Part shown: positions 1 through 8,001 of the stretch, piece after piece
Layout: each line of letters opens with the position of its first letter
Numbering within the stretch: the stretch's first letter is position 1
Notes under the pieces: model-generated
The model's input: the letters and a program-made list of their open reading frames with translations, nothing else
Told to the model about the DNA's origin: nothing
Database searches by the model: none
Position numbers and translations under genes: made by a program
Source: SAR324 cluster bacterium
GTDB lineage: Bacteria; SAR324; XYD2-FULL-50-16
DNA: 44,985 nt
Assembly (NCBI GenBank): GCA_028280735.1
Contig: JANQLH010000033.1
Coordinates: forward strand, 1 to 44,985
Direction of reading: 5' to 3'

Positions 1-1
1 A

Positions 2-112
2 TCGTCCAATGCTGGTATGATGGCTGTTTTTGAAAAAGGCGGTATCGTAAAAGCCAAGCTTGAATACGGTGTCTACAAATTAAAAATGCCTTTTGAAGAA
101 ACCACCCTTTAA
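2..112 (+). CDS. C-terminal end of an unidentified protein (partial)
   Basis: An open frame enters from the left edge and ends at a TAA at 110-112, giving the last 36 residues of a protein. The visible tail holds the segment EKGGIVKAKLEYGVYKLKMP and ends FEETTL. I do not recognise a family from this short piece. The next gene starts within about 30 bp on the same strand (or overlaps it if a TTG at 93 is used), so the two may be co-transcribed. The upstream part lies outside the window, so function cannot be inferred. Confidence 0.55.
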   Translation, partial: SSNAGMMAVFEKGGIVKAKLEYGVYKLKMPFEETTL

Positions 113-143
113 TCTTAATCGTTCCCACCAATTAAAAACACGG

Positions 144-1199
144 ATGTTTTTCCAAACACGCTGGATAGTTTTATTAATTTTATTATCCGTACACCCAATT
201 TCAGTATTGGGTGATTCTATGCCAACCCATCCCCGGCTGGCTGGCATACTATTCTTTACGCCCGATTGCATTGAATGCTTGGAATTAATAAATGAAGCTG
301 TTCCCACTGCCTTTGATGAAAGTTCAAGCGACAATTCAATCCTTGTAGTAGACAATTCGGCTCCGGACGGTGGCCAACTGTTCTTAGAACTACTAATTTC
401 AAGGGAAATACCACCAAATGCCAGGCTACCCATATTTGTCACCCAAAAAGAAATCTGGAGCGGGAAAGAGGCTATTTCAAGCCATCTAACCAAGCTACTC
501 AAATCCCCTCAGGAATACCTTTCTTCGGATCAGTTTCAGGGAAGTCAGGTTGCTGATTTGTTAAATCCAAATTCAAGTCAAAGTCAGCCGACTTCGTTTT
601 TAATATCCAAAGATACAAGACTCAAAAAACAAAGCTTGTTTGATTTCTTTTACGGCAATTTTCTGAAAGACCCGATAGGAAATGGAATTGCAGTAATTGT
701 TTTATTCGGCATGATCTTCAGTTTAATGTATATCTTCAAACAGCTCATTGCTAAACCAACAGCAGGCCAATTAACATTATCAAGTTTGTATCCTTTGCTT
801 TGCCTGGTTGCCATGGGAATCGCCGTCTATCTGTTTATATCAGGCATGGTAGAAAGCGAGCTCAGCTGCGGACCGGTCGGAGAATGCAATACCGTTCAAC
901 AAAGCAAATATTCGAAATTGTTTGGAATAATTCCTGTCAGTCTTTTGGGAATTTTGGGATATGTTGCCTGTATAATGTTTTGGTTAGCGGCAAGATATGA
1001 TGTTTGGAATCAAAAAAGACTTTTTGTTGTATCAGCTTGGGCCTTTTCTGTTATTGCGGTTGGCTTCTTTGCGTATCTAACTTTTTTGGAACCATTTGTT
1101 ATTGGTGCGACATGTATTTGGTGCGTTACTTCAGCCGTTGTCACCACGATTTCCGCTTTGGTTATCACAAGACCTGCACTTGCCGCAATGAGCTCCTAA
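144..1199 (+). CDS. Thioredoxin-like/VKOR fusion, disulfide-bond-forming membrane protein
   Basis: This is probably a DsbB-like enzyme that reoxidises periplasmic thiol oxidants using quinone. From the ATG at 144 the protein has 351 residues. An N-terminal hydrophobic segment (about 7-23) is followed by a thioredoxin-like stretch with a CxxC pair at C42/C45 (PDCIEC). After residue 175 comes a four-to-five-helix membrane domain with the vitamin K epoxide reductase signature: the loop pair C242/C248 (CGPVGEC) and the active-site pair C324/C327 (CIWC). Known bacterial VKOR fusions usually carry the thioredoxin domain after the membrane domain; here the cysteine-bearing domain comes first. No clear ribosome binding site decides the start. 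A TTG at 93 would add 17 residues and overlap the upstream gene. VKOR assignment is firm; the thioredoxin call rests on the CxxC and position. Confidence 0.88.
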   Translation: MFFQTRWIVLLILLSVHPISVLGDSMPTHPRLAGILFFTPDCIECLELINEAVPTAFDESSSDNSILVVDNSAPDGGQLFLELLISREIPPNARLPIFVTQKEIWSGKEAISSHLTKLLKSPQEYLSSDQFQGSQVADLLNPNSSQSQPTSFLISKDTRLKKQSLFDFFYGNFLKDPIGNGIAVIVLFGMIFSLMYIFKQLIAKPTAGQLTLSSLYPLLCLVAMGIAVYLFISGMVESELSCGPVGECNTVQQSKYSKLFGIIPVSLLGILGYVACIMFWLAARYDVWNQKRLFVVSAWAFSVIAVGFFAYLTFLEPFVIGATCIWCVTSAVVTTISALVITRPALAAMSS

Positions 1200-1324
1200 C
1201 TCCACCCATCAGAATGCCCGCCGTCTCAACTAACAGTGGCTTGTTGCTCTGCTGTTTGTTATGTGGAACAAAAATACTAAGAGATGATTTTGTTAAATAG
1301 GCTACAATTCAACCGGCAGACCAA

Positions 1325-1344
1325 AGCCCTTTTCAAGCAGGGCT
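1325..1344. terminator. Small hairpin between convergent VKOR and STAS genes
   Basis: AGCCCT and AGGGCT pair across an 8-base loop in the gap between the two convergent genes. There is no T-run, so this is only a weak terminator candidate. Confidence 0.3.
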
Positions 1345-1435
1345 CGTTGTGGGTTGTTATATCAGAGCGGCATTTTCCTGTTGTCAGCAACAAGCAGCCT
1401 ATATATCGGGTAATGAGATGTCGTCGGCCAAACTT

Positions 1436-1780
1436 TTATTGACCAAAGCACAACCAATTATGGTAGGAGTATCCAACATCTTCAACTGCACTGGTAAATG
1501 CAATCGGACAGATTCCTTCAAGATGGACGGGTTTATTGGATTTGTTTAGTGATTCGCAAGTTGCATATAATGCTTCGATGCATGAAACATCCACAGCGGT
1601 AACATTTTCAAGATTTAACTTGAAGTAATCAACAGCATATGCTGAATTTTCGACGGTAGCCCTGAATTCTCTGGCTTTCTTTTCGGTTAAGGCTCCCGAT
1701 ATTTTCAAGGAACCTGTGCATGAACCCTCATCTATGGAAAAATCTACGCTTGAAGTCAGCGAATGTAGTTGTTCGAACAT
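1436..1780 (-). CDS. STAS-domain protein (anti-anti-sigma factor-like)
   Basis: A 114-residue single-domain protein of the STAS fold, the family of SpoIIAA/RsbV anti-anti-sigma factors and STAS modules that bind partners in a phosphorylation-dependent way. The pattern fits: an early strand segment with GSLKISGALTEKKAREFRA, then LNLENVTAVDVSCIEAL, where S66 sits at the place of the conserved phosphorylatable serine/threonine. The start is set by an AGGAGG six to seven bases before the ATG at 1780; an upstream in-frame ATG at 1804 has no such site and would include the SD sequence. No anti-sigma kinase or phosphatase is adjacent, so the partner is unknown. A role in chemotaxis or a stress switch is inference. 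Confidence 0.82.
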   Translation of the reverse strand: MFEQLHSLTSSVDFSIDEGSCTGSLKISGALTEKKAREFRATVENSAYAVDYFKLNLENVTAVDVSCIEALYATCESLNKSNKPVHLEGICPIAFTSAVEDVGYSYHNWLCFGQ

Positions 1781-1829
1781 GGCGTTGCCTCCTGATTCAT
1801 TCAAACATTCAATTTTGAAAATTCTGCAT

Positions 1830-1946
1830 CTATCTTAGAAACACCGGAAAAAATTTATCTTGCGAACGGCCGTTGCTTTCCACTGACCATTCGATTTCCG
1901 AAATAAACAGATCCTGAATTAACTTTTTTATTGAATCAGCCATCAT
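1830..1946 (-). CDS. Possible 38-residue small ORF upstream of the STAS gene
   Basis: A short frame begins at tandem ATG codons (1944-1946 and 1941-1943) and reads MMADSIKKLIQDLFISEIEW onward, ending at a TAG at 1830-1832. It lies about 50 bp upstream of the STAS gene on the same strand. The residue mix is protein-like (amphipathic start, one Trp), but there is no clear ribosome binding site and I recognise no family. It could be a small leader or partner protein, or chance. Confidence 0.22.
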   Translation of the reverse strand: MMADSIKKLIQDLFISEIEWSVESNGRSQDKFFPVFLR

Positions 1947-2307
1947 TTATCGATCATTATTAACGATTCGGATTTGATTTCTCAAAAATGGCGAGATTTG
2001 ATCGGTTTTTTAATAATCGATTAAATGGATAACTCAATAAATCATGTCAAAGTTAATCATTTGGAAAATAATTTCAGAAAATCGTATAAGTCATTTTTAT
2101 TTTAACCAGATATTTTTGTACTATTTTACATCTTCAATGACCCTTTTTCGAGATTTTTTTTTCCTTTCACTACGAAAACATAGTGAACGGTTAAAAAGCA
2201 AAATGAAAAAACATACAAAATTTCTTTTTATTTCAGATGTTTGAACAAGTCGACTGAAAGTGACAACGGGAAAAAAATGTTGCGAACAGTGAAAAGAAAA
2301 ACGTCAA
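1947..2307. other. Gene-free, AT-rich stretch
   Basis: No convincing gene is seen. A 66-codon frame at 2044-2244 on the plus strand is rich in Phe, Ile and Lys, has no ribosome binding site, and looks like a by-product of AT-rich sequence. Promoters for the minus-strand STAS gene and for a possible small RNA to the right would lie here, but I cannot place them. Confidence 0.4.
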
Positions 2308-2482
2308 AATCACCCAAAATAGTCGATATTTTGGTGATTGATAAATGAAGAATCTCGTCAAACAGCTCTGTAGGTAGCTTTAGGTCAAGAACCTACAGCA
2401 GTATCCAATGATTTTGGGGAGATATCAGGATGACATGATCGAAATTGTCACATATTCCACAAACAATTTTCGATCATTTTTT
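2308..2482 (+). ncRNA. Candidate small RNA: three hairpins ending in a terminator-like stem
   Basis: Three inverted repeats lie in a row in a gap with no plus-strand gene. The first, 2308-2339, pairs AATCACCC-AAAATA with TATTTTGGTGATT around GTCGA. The second, 2368-2398, pairs CTGTAGGT with ACCTACAG. The third, 2435-2475, is a long stem followed by TTTTTT, as in a Rho-independent terminator read left to right. The set could be a trans-encoded small RNA. The last stem could instead only be a bidirectional terminator for the minus-strand SPOR gene. No promoter was identified. Confidence 0.35.
2435..2482 (+). terminator. Rho-independent terminator-like hairpin with T-run
   Basis: ATGATCGAAATTGT pairs with ACAATTTTCGATCAT (one bulge) and is followed by TTTTTT in the plus direction. 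No annotated plus-strand gene ends here, so it either closes an unrecognised transcript or works in reverse at the end of the SPOR gene. Confidence 0.5.
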
Positions 2483-2513
2483 GACATGGCAATGGGGAAA
2501 TTACGCCGGGAAA

Positions 2514-3335
2514 TTAAATATTGCGGGTTATTGTTGATGACTCATATTCGGGGTTTTCTTGAAGCTTTTTATGAATCTTAGTGGCTTTTGATTTATTGAA
2601 AGGTCCTGTATAGAAGGAGTTTACGCGGTAATAGCTTGTCTTCGGTCTAATTTCGAATTCAATTTTTAACTTTGGATATAAGTCCATTAAGTCGGTTTTG
2701 ACTCTCAAACCGGTATCTTCTTTTGGAAACTGTCCGAGAGAAATTTTATAACGATTTTTTACTTTAACCATAAAAGGATCACCAAGAACTACCGACTCTT
2801 GTTTTAATGCTTCAATCTTGGCTTTTGCAGCAACCCTAGTGAATACCGTGGAAGATATTACTTCATAATATCGGGTTCTTCTTTTACTTTCTTTTTTGGT
2901 GAACGGCAGATCTTCCTGTTTCAAAAACCTGGAAACCTCCTGTTGACAGGTAATATTGATGCAATCCTCGACTTTTACGTAATAACCTCCACTTGAACTG
3001 TAATCCAGTTCAACGCTAAGGTTTTCAGTACCAAGATTATCTCCTTCCAGTTCAATTATTGAAGGCGACAATTCTCCAGCCTTGGTATCTTCGTCATCGT
3101 CGCTAAATATGCTGGTTGTTAAATCTGATATGTATCCGATAGATTTAGAAAAATACTCTTTAGGTTTGGATACAATCTCCGGATTCGGTAAATATCCCGC
3201 GACTTTTTGGTCCAAACCAAAGTAGTATGCGCCGAACACTGCTGCTATTATAACAATAAGAATGAGCAAGACCCATTTTAGTTTTCCAAATCTTTTTCCT
3301 TTTTTCTTTTTCTTACCAGCCTTTTTTTCTGCCAT
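2514..3335 (-). CDS. Membrane-anchored SPOR-like protein
   Basis: A 273-residue protein with a very basic cytoplasmic start (many Lys in residues 1-20), one transmembrane helix (about 21-42, WVLLILIVIIAAVFGAYYF), an acidic linker around residues 78-85, and two extracytoplasmic alpha/beta segments. The last (from about 195) has RYKISLGQFPKEDTGLRV and YYRVNSFYTGPFNKSKATKI, the pattern of SPOR domains, which bind denuded peptidoglycan at the division septum. The first segment (about 118-190, starting YYVKVEDC) looks like a second, diverged copy. Topology matches FtsN/DedD-type proteins. A cell-envelope or division role is inferred from the fold, and the SPOR call is by pattern only. Confidence 0.68.
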   Translation of the reverse strand: MAEKKAGKKKKKGKRFGKLKWVLLILIVIIAAVFGAYYFGLDQKVAGYLPNPEIVSKPKEYFSKSIGYISDLTTSIFSDDDEDTKAGELSPSIIELEGDNLGTENLSVELDYSSSGGYYVKVEDCINITCQQEVSRFLKQEDLPFTKKESKRRTRYYEVISSTVFTRVAAKAKIEALKQESVVLGDPFMVKVKNRYKISLGQFPKEDTGLRVKTDLMDLYPKLKIEFEIRPKTSYYRVNSFYTGPFNKSKATKIHKKLQENPEYESSTITRNI

Positions 3336-3952
3336 GATTGCGCTCTTTCAACTCAATAGTCAGCTTGCTTTATCATGATGAAACACACGTAAAGATAGGG
3401 TATATATTACAGCCGTTTAAGTAAATTTGCTGAACTTCACCTTGATTAAAAAAACATCTGTGTATATTGAATACCATTTCCTATTTAATTGAATTTTCTT
3501 CATTATACCATACCTATCAGTAAATAGAAAAATCTTCAAGAAACAGCTTTAATAAGACAAGACACTATATCACTATCTTTTCTCGGAAATTAAGGCAATA
3601 AAATAACCATCTGATTTGTTTAAATTAAACTGAAAGCCGGGCATTGAAAACCTGCCTAAACCCAATGTTCATGCAGATGAATTAAGCATTCGCTGATACT
3701 GGGCTGCCAGCCTGCAGTTCAAGACGAAAAATACATTTGGAAAACTAAAGCAGGCAGGCGAAATATTACTAACATCGCTTGGTAAGTTTTAATCCTTGTC
3801 AGGTATATGGCCGAACTTAATCAAATATGCTAGCTTGCAAGAAATCTGAATCAATCGATCAGGCTGGGAACCAATAAAAAAACTAAAGTTTTTGACCGGA
3901 TTTACCGATAAAGTATCAAAGATAATCCGAACCAAGAGTCAGGAGGTAAATC
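3336..3952. other. Gene-free interval between divergent envelope genes
   Basis: No gene is seen in about 600 bp. A six-base inverted repeat (GCCTGC near 3710 and GCAGGC near 3750) is the only structure noted. The promoter of the minus-strand SPOR gene and that of the plus-strand gene at 3953 should lie here. An AGGAGG stands just before 3953. Confidence 0.4.
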
Positions 3953-4735
3953 ATGAGACGCACGAACTCCGCGACTGTGTTTATGATAGCATTATTAGTG
4001 CTGATCGGTGCACTGTCGCTAGGTAGTTTTACCTTTTTGAATCAGATGAATTCGAACTACGTATTGATTCAAAGAGGCAACCAGCCAGTGAAGTATGTTT
4101 TAAACCATTTTAAATATACCCAAAATAAAAAAGGGTTTATCTTTTCGGTTACCTTTTTGGTTTCAGCGGCAAGTATATTAATAATGATTGCATTGCCATC
4201 AGTGGAAATAAAAACAAAGGCTAAACCTGCTGATGTTCCGCAACCTGTGCGAGTCGAAAGGGAAGATAGTGCAATTTCAGCTGTGATTGAACCACCAAAA
4301 GAACGAGAGATTCCTTCAGTTCCTGCTGAGGAGCCCCCGACAATTCAGCCGGCAGAAAAAACCGAAGCACCCGCAGAACCTCCGGCAGAAATTATTGAGA
4401 CAGCCGAGGAAATTAGTGCTGATTTCGAAGATATTACCGAAGGAGAGGATGATGTTGTTTATGGAACCGGTGCTATCTCAGATGCAGCGATAATGCACTT
4501 TGTCCATAAGTTCCCGGATAGCGCCCTGAAATTCCTCTTCCGAAAACAGCTGGATGGTAAGGCTCTAACCAATGTTGAAGAGTCGATCTACCAAGAATGG
4601 GAAAACAGAAACCTTACCAGGGGCAAAGTGAAAGGTTATATCCTGACCTTGATGGACTGGAAGGAGTTCCCGAAAAAGCCGCTTTATGAAACCTGGAAGG
4701 AAATCAGGGATCACATTTATGAAAATGTAGACTAA
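3953..4735 (+). CDS. Unknown two-helix membrane protein with Pro/Glu-rich linker
   Basis: A 260-residue protein of unknown function, started by a strong AGGAGG seven bases before the ATG. Helix one spans about 8-30. A second membrane helix lies at about 63-82 (IFSVTFLVSAASILIMIALP). A long Pro/Glu/Ala-rich linker (about 90-160) follows, then a folded C-terminal part of about 95 residues rich in Trp, Phe and charged residues (KFPDSALKFLFRKQLDGK, YILTLMDWKEFPKKPLYETW). The linker resembles spacers that carry a domain away from the membrane. Which side the tail faces is uncertain. It is convergent with lexA. I recognise no family. Confidence 0.78.
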   Translation: MRRTNSATVFMIALLVLIGALSLGSFTFLNQMNSNYVLIQRGNQPVKYVLNHFKYTQNKKGFIFSVTFLVSAASILIMIALPSVEIKTKAKPADVPQPVRVEREDSAISAVIEPPKEREIPSVPAEEPPTIQPAEKTEAPAEPPAEIIETAEEISADFEDITEGEDDVVYGTGAISDAAIMHFVHKFPDSALKFLFRKQLDGKALTNVEESIYQEWENRNLTRGKVKGYILTLMDWKEFPKKPLYETWKEIRDHIYENVD

Positions 4736-4756
4736 CTCCTGCCTGACTGTATTTCA

Positions 4757-4787
4757 ATTCCCAGGCAGAATCATCTGATCTGGGAAT
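4757..4787. terminator. Hairpin between convergent membrane-protein gene and lexA
   Basis: ATTCCCAG (4757-4764) pairs perfectly with CTGGGAAT (4780-4787) around a 15-base loop in the short gap between two convergent genes. It has no strong T-run and may act in both directions. Confidence 0.4.
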
Positions 4788-4791
4788 ACCA

Positions 4792-5430
4792 CTAATACTG
4801 CCTCAAAACTCCTACCACAACTCCGTGAATAGAGAGTTCCCTGGGATCAACATAGATGGGCTCCATTGAAAAATTCGCTGGCTGAAGGCGAATTCTCTCA
4901 CCTTCGTGATAGTATTTTTTCACGGTAGCTTCTTTGTGATTTACCATGGCTACCACCATATCACCATTATCTGCGTAATTACGGTGCTCAACAATAACGA
5001 AATCACCGTCACAGATACATTCTTCCACCATGGAGTTTCCCTGGACTTTTAATATATAAGACTTTTCCGGCTTTTTAATCATCGATTCCGGAAACTCCAT
5101 AGTCTCATTTTCCAAAAAATGTTGTATCGGCTGACCGGCAGCAACTTTTCCCATCAGTGGTAATTCAACTAATCGGCTATCCCGATTCGCAGCAGATGCT
5201 TGCTTTGGCTCTGAAAAGTCGTTTTTGAGAATGTGAATAGAACGTGAAATATTGTTCTCAAAAGTAATATAGCCTTTACTTTTCAGATTATTCAAATGCT
5301 TGTGCACGCCTCCGGCTGATGCCAAATCAAAATGCGAAGCAATATCTCTTATGCTCGGAGGATAATGATTTTCTTTAATATAATTATCTATATATTCCAG
5401 GATTTCCTGTTGTCGTTTTGTCAGTTTCAT
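4792..5430 (-). CDS. lexA: LexA SOS-response repressor
   Basis: LexA represses DNA-damage genes until RecA filaments trigger its self-cleavage. The 212-residue length fits the family. The N-terminal winged helix-turn-helix (about 1-70) starts MKLTKRQQEILEYIDNYI and has the recognition region DLASAGGVHKHLNNLKSKGY. The cleavage bond is Ala98-Gly99 in GKVAAGQPI. The Ser-Lys dyad is Ser133 (QGNSMVEE) and Lys171 (EATVKKYY). All key residues are present, so the protein should be active. A candidate LexA operator lies about 90 bp upstream, which would give autoregulation and could also affect the divergent gene that starts at 5714. Confidence 0.96.
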   Translation of the reverse strand: MKLTKRQQEILEYIDNYIKENHYPPSIRDIASHFDLASAGGVHKHLNNLKSKGYITFENNISRSIHILKNDFSEPKQASAANRDSRLVELPLMGKVAAGQPIQHFLENETMEFPESMIKKPEKSYILKVQGNSMVEECICDGDFVIVEHRNYADNGDMVVAMVNHKEATVKKYYHEGERIRLQPANFSMEPIYVDPRELSIHGVVVGVLRQY

Positions 5431-5516
5431 TTTTGGCGTTTAAGTTGGTGGTTAAATTTTTGTAAAATAAATTAAACTTCAGATATACAAACGAAACAAA
5501 ATTACTCCCTGATTAA

Positions 5517-5530
5517 TGAACATATGTATC
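5517..5530. promoter_or_regulatory. Candidate LexA (SOS) operator upstream of lexA
   Basis: TGAACATATGTATC resembles the Gram-positive-type SOS box CGAACATATGTTCG, with an intact ACATATGT palindromic core and weaker outer bases. It lies in the divergent region between lexA and the DUF1615-like gene, where an autoregulatory site is expected. Confidence 0.5.
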
Positions 5531-5713
5531 CTTTTATCAACTATGTCAAGCTATTTCTTTCAAGTTCCAATTGGTGAGATAATGATAATCATTGCTCCTG
5601 TTAAATTTTTGTTCACCTGATTATGGACACCATTTTCCTGTATGATTTGACAAATCCATTATAGGAATCCCAAAATCTTCCAGTTACTTTTTATTTTGCT
5701 GTTACCCAAAATA

Positions 5714-7846
5714 ATGATTTTCCTGAATCAAATGGCCGGATTATCAAAAAAAATCGAAGCGAATCTTGTTTTTAATCGAAGGATTCATGGCATTTTAAAA
5801 ATCATCCTGGCTGTTTCTATTTTTATGTCAGGATCAAAAATTTCCTATGCCCGGGAAACCGAAACCGAACCTTTAAAAAGTAATTCTGTATCTTCGCTCA
5901 GTCGTGCTCTCTTTTACAGTGATAAAGCAAAAAACTGCGAGTCACTGCACGCTTATCTTTCCGGTTTTCTTCCGCCATCTGTTCTTTTGTTGAAGGAAAT
6001 AGAGGCGGATCTGGATAAAATTGTAAAACGAGATCAACCAGAACCCGGCCACTTAGAAAAAGACAGGGCGTTATTAAGTTTTCTCCATTTTACCAGCCAC
6101 TGCTATTTCTCCACGCAGAAGATTGTTATCAAGAATCAGCGCTTGTCGTGGAAAGAGCTGATAATGATGATTAACAAAGGGCCCGAAAGCTTATACCCAT
6201 CAAAACAAATCAGTTTAGTTTGGATTAACTTTCTAAGGTATCAAACAAAAAGCTTTTCCCAACTCTTTGATGTTCTATTTCTTCCATCCGTTATATCTGA
6301 TCACCTTTCTTTTACTTTTATCAGACATGAGGATGTCTTGCTGACCCCTGGACAAGCTTCAATGTGGCAGCATTGCCAAACACGATTTAACTATAAAAAT
6401 CATGGCTGGAAGGCAAACCTGATTGCAGGATTTATGAGTCCTGCGTATCAATTCACATCTTTTGTCAGACAGCATGCATCGCTCGAAAAATCTTTTGAAA
6501 AAATACCGCCTCCCGGTTTTGGCGGTCATCAAAAAGCAATCCCGGATATGCTGATAGCATTGAGCAAACCCGGTAAAGCAGTTACTCGGAAAACCTGGCA
6601 AATGTTTTATGAAACCTGTGCGGAATTTGGAATTAAGAAGGCATACCCGGATCAGGAAAAGTTTCAGTTTGTGGCACAATTTTTAGGGATTAAATCTTTG
6701 TACCGGGATATTTTTTCAAATCCTTTAATCCCGAAAAACATTTCCAGGGATCTTCCGGATGCACTTCGCGCTGCGGATTTCTATCCCTCACCTAAAGGCT
6801 TAAAGGTCATCCTGGCGTTGAGTGCACAGGAATCGACCATGCAGTGGAATCCGAAGCTGAACGAGCAAAAAAAGAGTTTACTAAGGAGACGCTTCAACAA
6901 TATTCTCGCCAAGATCAACCAATCAATTCCCGGTTCCGTATCCAGCTTTTTTTTGGCTGAAGCTCACCAGAAAGAGTTGGATAAACTGACAGAAGAATTA
7001 CATCATCTGACAGATATCGAGCATGACAAGACCAGGGAATACGATTTTTATCTCTGGAGCAGAAGAACCTTTGCTTTTATTATCGAACTCAAAAGTGAAT
7101 ATCGACAAATGGCAAAAGTCGGACAATGGTTTTTTGATCTCGAATCACTCAATTCAAGACTGGAAAAAGAACCTCAAACATTTGGCTTATGGCAGATCAA
7201 TGTCAACCATTTGCAGGAAAAAATAAAATCTTTCAAACAGCTCAGAAGAGCTTTCCCGGAGATATATCAGAAGACCAACGGCAAATGGATTGTCAACAGA
7301 AGCTGGCTGATTGATGCCTTGAGTGGTAGACGCCAGGCAAGGCTGTCTAGGGGAAGAACTCTTGAACTAATCATTCACACCCATCTTAAGCCCCACTATG
7401 AAAATCATATGTTGGGTGACCGTAATGACTTGATGTTTTTTATTGCGGAGAACATGGCAGGTGAAATGTCTACCTTCCGGGCTGCTGTTCAAAAAGAGCT
7501 GAACGAGAAAATGCGCTCTTCCCTGAAGACAGATGGAGACCTGACATATTACCTGCCCTATTCAACGAGAATTGACTGGAATAGGGAATCAAAAACCTAT
7601 TTAAAGTTGAAGGAGTTTATCAGCAACCATCGGTACTATTTTGACGAACCGGTGGATGCAAACAAACTGATTCGTGAGCTGTGTCAGGCCAAGTCTTGGG
7701 GAGAACTCAATCAGCTTGAGCTATACAAAAAACTTTTGGACAAAGATTCTGCAGTCAGAATCTTCCCTGACATCAGGAGCAATCTTTATAATCAGACACC
7801 AAGGGCTTATGCACGACTTGTCACAAAAAAATCTCTTCTTTTTTAG
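5714..7846 (+). CDS. DUF1615-like exported protein, probable lytic transglycosylase relative
   Basis: A protein of about 710 residues, divergent from lexA. A basic-then-hydrophobic segment near the start (NRRIHGILKIILAVSIFMSG) suggests an export signal ending near SYARET. The middle holds LSAQESTMQWNP, like the catalytic-Glu region of lysozyme-fold enzymes. Further on are TFGLWQINVNHLQEK (the 'G-x-x-QI' step after the active site) and AENMAGEMSTFRAAVQ, then LKTDGDLTYY. This order matches the DUF1615 family of Gram-negative envelope proteins, taken to be lysozyme-like. Peptidoglycan cleavage is inference. The start is uncertain: the ATG at 5714 is used, but a TTG at 5696 is also in frame, and neither has a clear ribosome binding site. 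Confidence 0.65.
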   Translation: MIFLNQMAGLSKKIEANLVFNRRIHGILKIILAVSIFMSGSKISYARETETEPLKSNSVSSLSRALFYSDKAKNCESLHAYLSGFLPPSVLLLKEIEADLDKIVKRDQPEPGHLEKDRALLSFLHFTSHCYFSTQKIVIKNQRLSWKELIMMINKGPESLYPSKQISLVWINFLRYQTKSFSQLFDVLFLPSVISDHLSFTFIRHEDVLLTPGQASMWQHCQTRFNYKNHGWKANLIAGFMSPAYQFTSFVRQHASLEKSFEKIPPPGFGGHQKAIPDMLIALSKPGKAVTRKTWQMFYETCAEFGIKKAYPDQEKFQFVAQFLGIKSLYRDIFSNPLIPKNISRDLPDALRAADFYPSPKGLKVILALSAQESTMQWNPKLNEQKKSLLRRRFNNILAKINQSIPGSVSSFFLAEAHQKELDKLTEELHHLTDIEHDKTREYDFYLWSRRTFAFIIELKSEYRQMAKVGQWFFDLESLNSRLEKEPQTFGLWQINVNHLQEKIKSFKQLRRAFPEIYQKTNGKWIVNRSWLIDALSGRRQARLSRGRTLELIIHTHLKPHYENHMLGDRNDLMFFIAENMAGEMSTFRAAVQKELNEKMRSSLKTDGDLTYYLPYSTRIDWNRESKTYLKLKEFISNHRYYFDEPVDANKLIRELCQAKSWGELNQLELYKKLLDKDSAVRIFPDIRSNLYNQTPRAYARLVTKKSLLF

Positions 7847-7857
7847 TTGAGCAATGT

Positions 7858-7903
7858 TATGAGGATTAATCATCCGTAGCATACCCTGCAATCCTCTATA
7901 ATG
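7858..7903. terminator. Weak hairpin after the DUF1615-like gene
   Basis: GAGGATT and AATCCTC, with flanking TAT/ATA bases, form an imperfect stem with a long loop just downstream of the stop codon. There is no T-run, so terminator function is uncertain. Confidence 0.25.
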
Positions 7904-8001
7904 CTTACCTGGGAATCAAAGCTTTGATATTGTCTGGTTCGCTTGTCCTTCAATTTAGGCAGCATTGGCGTTGGACGAATCCCATCCCTAAAACAGGCCC
8001 A

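Noticed and set aside
2044-2244. 66-codon plus-strand frame in the AT-rich gap
   Set aside because: Composition is driven by AT bias, with no ribosome binding site or homology pattern.
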